Of a stretch of DNA of 15,470 bases, positions 13,467 through 15,470 are shown one piece after another. The translations under genes and the position numbers were made by a program. Where the stretch lies: NCBI GenBank assembly GCA_020848315.1, contig JADLAH010000076.1, positions 1-15,470 of the forward strand, in the 5' to 3' direction. Origin of the DNA: Chitinophagales bacterium. Its GTDB lineage: Bacteria > Bacteroidota > Bacteroidia > Chitinophagales > JADIYW01. Below the pieces are notes generated by a model that was given only the letters and a program-made list of their open reading frames with translations, ran no database searches and was not told the DNA's origin. The first letter of the stretch is position 1. Each line of letters opens with the position of its first letter.

Positions 13467-14288
13467 ATGATATCTGACAAGAAACTATCTCATTGCGATA
13501 CTAAATATCCTGTTATTTTGGTAAGTGGCTTAGGATTTCATGATCAGAACAGAATCCTGCATTACTGGGGCAATATCCCTGATCATCTTAAGCAGCATGG
13601 CTGCGATATTTATACAGCGCATCAGGAAGCCTTTATTTCCATTCCTGATAATGCGGTGAAACTCAAATACCGTATTCTGGATATTCTGGAAAAGAGTAAG
13701 AAAAATAAGATTAATATCATCGGTCATTCCAAGGGTGGACTGGAAGCTAGATACCTCGTGAGTAAACTGGGCATGGCCGATCATGTGGCGAGTGTTACCA
13801 CGTTGGGAACGCCGCATCAGGGTACTTATCTGGCGGATATAATTTTGGGAAAACTGCCCATTCCGAAGTTTGCGACTGCCCGACTGGCTAATCTCTATGC
13901 CACGCTCATGGGCGACAGACGCCCCGATAGTCTGCGTGCCGTAGTGCAGGTAACCACCGACAGTATGAAGCGTTTCAATAATGAAGTGCCGGATGCTTCC
14001 AAGGTATATTATCAAAGCTATGCCAGTCATGTTAATAAGGAATACCCGAATATGCTCTGGAAAACCATGGCCTATATTATCCGTGAATATGAAGGAAAAA
14101 ACGACGGCATGGTGGGTGTGGAATCAGCTAAGTGGGGCGACTATAAAGGTCTGATAAATTCGCCGAATGCCAGTTCGGTGAGCCATGCCGACATGGTGGG
14201 ACTCACGCAGTTTTTTGGCAATGCTAAATTTGACGCGAAGGAATTTCTCGCAGATGTGATACATGATTTAAAACTCAGAAAATGCTGA
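13467..14288 (+). CDS. Lipase-like alpha/beta hydrolase
   Basis: A 273-residue serine hydrolase resembling bacterial family I triacylglycerol lipases. The catalytic triad candidates are S88 in the nucleophile elbow GHSKGG (86-91), D213 in KNDGMVGVESAKWG, and H240 in SHADMVG. The spacing and sequence around D213 and H240 are like those of Pseudomonas/Bacillus lipases, where NDG-x-V and the His loop surround a calcium site. The oxyanion-side segment after the first strand is VSGLGFHD in place of the usual HG dipeptide. There is no signal peptide, so the product should be cytoplasmic unless exported by another route; the natural substrate (triacylglycerol, other esters, polymer ester) is not determined. 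The ATG at 13467 has AAGG only a few bases before it. Upstream TATACTTG (13427-13434) is a one-mismatch -7 box without a well-placed -33. Confidence 0.85.
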   Translation: MISDKKLSHCDTKYPVILVSGLGFHDQNRILHYWGNIPDHLKQHGCDIYTAHQEAFISIPDNAVKLKYRILDILEKSKKNKINIIGHSKGGLEARYLVSKLGMADHVASVTTLGTPHQGTYLADIILGKLPIPKFATARLANLYATLMGDRRPDSLRAVVQVTTDSMKRFNNEVPDASKVYYQSYASHVNKEYPNMLWKTMAYIIREYEGKNDGMVGVESAKWGDYKGLINSPNASSVSHADMVGLTQFFGNAKFDAKEFLADVIHDLKLRKC

Positions 14289-14315
14289 GGCTTTGGCATT
14301 TAAATTGATATCTTT

Positions 14316-14801
14316 ATGAAAACTCCCGATATGAAATGGATACATACATTGGTCTTCGTACTGTTTGCATCTGTAATGACACAGGCGCAAAGTAATTATT
14401 TTGCCGCATACTCTCATTATCAGGTTATCAAAAATGAACGTGAGAAAATAGGAAAAGAAGTGTATGAATTCAGAAGCAATGTCACCGAGATGAATTTGAA
14501 AATATTGCAGTTTCAGATTAAAAAAAGCATTGCCGTTCTCGAAAAAGAACCCAATTTCAACAACGACTCCACCTTCAAAAAGGCAGCCCTTAATCTGTTT
14601 GGTTATTACCTCAATGTGAGCACCGACCAATATGCGCGTATTCTGAAACTCGTGGAAGATCCGGAGCTGGACAATGACGAATATCGCAAACAACTGGATG
14701 CTATTTACAAAGAGCTCTCTGAACTCGGCAAACCTTTCGATCAGGCCTTTTTCAAAGAAGAGGAAATCTTCACCCAGAAATATGGTATCAAAATAGAATA
14801 G
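14316..14801 (+). CDS. Secreted helical protein of unknown function
   Basis: I do not recognise this gene with confidence. It encodes 161 residues from ATG 14316, or 156 from ATG 14331 (MKWIHTLVFVLF), which gives a more standard signal peptide; cleavage is likely after the Ala of MTQA, leaving QSNYF. There is no lipobox cysteine, so a soluble periplasmic protein is expected. The mature part is charged and mostly helical (KNEREKIGKEVYEF, KKSIAVLEKEPNF, KKAALNLFGYYLNV, DAIYKELSELGKPF) and contains no Cys. The pattern with AALNLF-x-YY and an acidic end faintly recalls the LIC11966-type surface protein family, a low-confidence suggestion. It is 27 bases downstream of the hydrolase on the same strand, so it may share its transcript. 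TATCTTTA just before the first ATG is a one-mismatch -7 box, which would favour the second ATG if used. Confidence 0.75.
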   Translation: MKTPDMKWIHTLVFVLFASVMTQAQSNYFAAYSHYQVIKNEREKIGKEVYEFRSNVTEMNLKILQFQIKKSIAVLEKEPNFNNDSTFKKAALNLFGYYLNVSTDQYARILKLVEDPELDNDEYRKQLDAIYKELSELGKPFDQAFFKEEEIFTQKYGIKIE

Positions 14802-14900
14802 CCGAATATCGTTTTTACAACATTCTGTAATGGTATTTCTGCCATCTTTTTTCTTTTGAAAAATAGGTAAAAAGTCAAAGAAAATAGCCGCATTATTTTC

Positions 14901-14908
14901 TATATTTG
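14901..14908 (+). promoter_or_regulatory. -7 box of the amidohydrolase gene
   Basis: TATATTTG matches TAnnTTTG exactly and lies 19 bases before the ATG at 14928, giving a leader of roughly a dozen bases. The nearest TTTG (14855-14858) is 42 bases upstream, too far, so no -33 element is assigned. The preceding 14802-14900 stretch contains no convincing terminator. Confidence 0.5.
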
Positions 14909-14927
14909 TTCTAAACAGCCAGAAAAT

Positions 14928-15470
14928 ATGCAGACAACTATTATTCGCAACGGATTATACTTTGACGGAACAGGTGCTCCCGGGCAAAAGAAAGATGTAA
15001 TTATTAAAAACAATCTTATTGACGCCGTTGTCGATAAGGCACCGACCATGGAAGGTGCCCGTGAAATAGACGCCACGGGACAGTGGGTGATGCCGGGATT
15101 GCTCGACATACACGCCCATTACGACGCAGAAATAGAAGTATTGCCGGCATTGGAGGAATCTGTACGACACGGCGTTACTACCGTTATTATCGGCAACTGT
15201 TCCCTATCTGCAGCCGTTGGCCGCGACAAAGATATCGTAGATTTATTTGCCCGCGTGGAGAATATTCCTGCCAAAGTGCTCAGCCATTGGATTCTGGGTA
15301 ATATCAAATGGAAAAGCGTAAAAGAATATTACGATCATCTCGATAGTCTGCCGATCGGACCGAATGTAGCTTCTTTCCTCGGTCACTCCAATGTTCGTAT
15401 GGAAGTAATGGGGCTCGACCGCAGTTTCACGGAAGCCAAAGCCACAGAAGAAGAATTGCAGAAAATGGAA
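14928..15470 (+). CDS. N-acyl-D-amino-acid deacylase-like amidohydrolase (5' part)
   Basis: The open frame from ATG 14928 runs off the window after 181 codons; D-aminoacylase family members are usually about 480-570 residues, so about two thirds is missing. It begins with the small beta-sandwich typical of amidohydrolases (IIRNGLYFDGTG), then the metal motif PGLLDIHAHYDAE with H62 and H64. GVTTVIIGNCSLS follows, where C91 matches the conserved NCG/NCS cysteine that I recall as a zinc ligand in D-aminoacylases. FLGHSNVRMEVMG near residue 147 also fits this group. Related enzymes hydrolyse N-acyl-D-amino acids or D-glutamate derivatives; the specificity cannot be told from this part. The start fits the -7 box 19 bases upstream. 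Confidence 0.88.
   Translation, partial: MQTTIIRNGLYFDGTGAPGQKKDVIIKNNLIDAVVDKAPTMEGAREIDATGQWVMPGLLDIHAHYDAEIEVLPALEESVRHGVTTVIIGNCSLSAAVGRDKDIVDLFARVENIPAKVLSHWILGNIKWKSVKEYYDHLDSLPIGPNVASFLGHSNVRMEVMGLDRSFTEAKATEEELQKME

Overview
The window looks like a chromosomal segment of a Bacteroidota bacterium, perhaps near Chitinophagales or Sphingobacteriales. The evidence is the gene order (DUF5683-like end, dapB, a signal peptidase I with an extra N-terminal membrane domain), a DUF5522 protein just after prfB, a DAHP synthase with a C-terminal chorismate mutase, and Bacteroidota-type -7 boxes (TAnnTTTG). Start codons have almost no Shine-Dalgarno sequence in front of them. I see no phage, transposase, CRISPR array, rRNA or tRNA. 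It is dense core genome with no gene-free stretch above 300 bases.

Layout. Bases 1-3000 (+): end of a DUF5683-like protein, dapB, lepB, then an orphan HsdR_N-like nuclease-fold gene that shares one base with the lepB stop. Bases 2995-5848 (-): an SIS-domain sugar-phosphate isomerase, a 122-base spacer built of 7-8 base repeats, lipB and an rluD-type pseudouridine synthase; the last two overlap by four bases. Bases 5926-6270 (+): yraN. Bases 6279-6926 (-): beta-carbonic anhydrase. Bases 7073-8349 (+): prfB, read through a programmed +1 frameshift, and a small DUF5522 protein. Bases 8346-8989 (-): an RRM RNA-binding protein and a 68-residue protein, separated by a terminator. Bases 9148-13331 (-): the aromatic amino acid operon with its control region. 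Bases 13467-15470 (+): a lipase-like hydrolase, a secreted unknown protein, and the start of an N-acyl-D-amino-acid deacylase-like amidohydrolase.

The main discovery is in front of the aromatic operon. The operon encodes prephenate dehydratase, an aminotransferase, prephenate dehydrogenase and DAHP synthase/chorismate mutase, so it covers the entry step and the final steps to Phe and Tyr. On the minus strand, between a Bacteroidota-type promoter (13324-13354) and the first gene (start 13195), lies a 14-codon reading frame encoding MNQSFFYFYYYFHA, with eight aromatic codons in a row. Its stop codon is followed directly by GCGGGAC, which can pair with the 5' arm of a 9-bp terminator hairpin with a U-tract, ending about 10 bases before the first gene. 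These are the parts of a ribosome-mediated Phe/Tyr transcription attenuator. The promoter box lies only five bases from the leader ATG, so the leader mRNA is probably leaderless or nearly so. I do not know of a description of this arrangement in Bacteroidota, but I could not search.

Other points of interest are the prfB frameshift site, which keeps a Shine-Dalgarno-like GGGAGG in a lineage that otherwise barely uses such sites; the heptamer-repeat spacer; a small protein that looks like a zinc-ribbon family member without its cysteines; and convergent gene pairs whose stop codons overlap.
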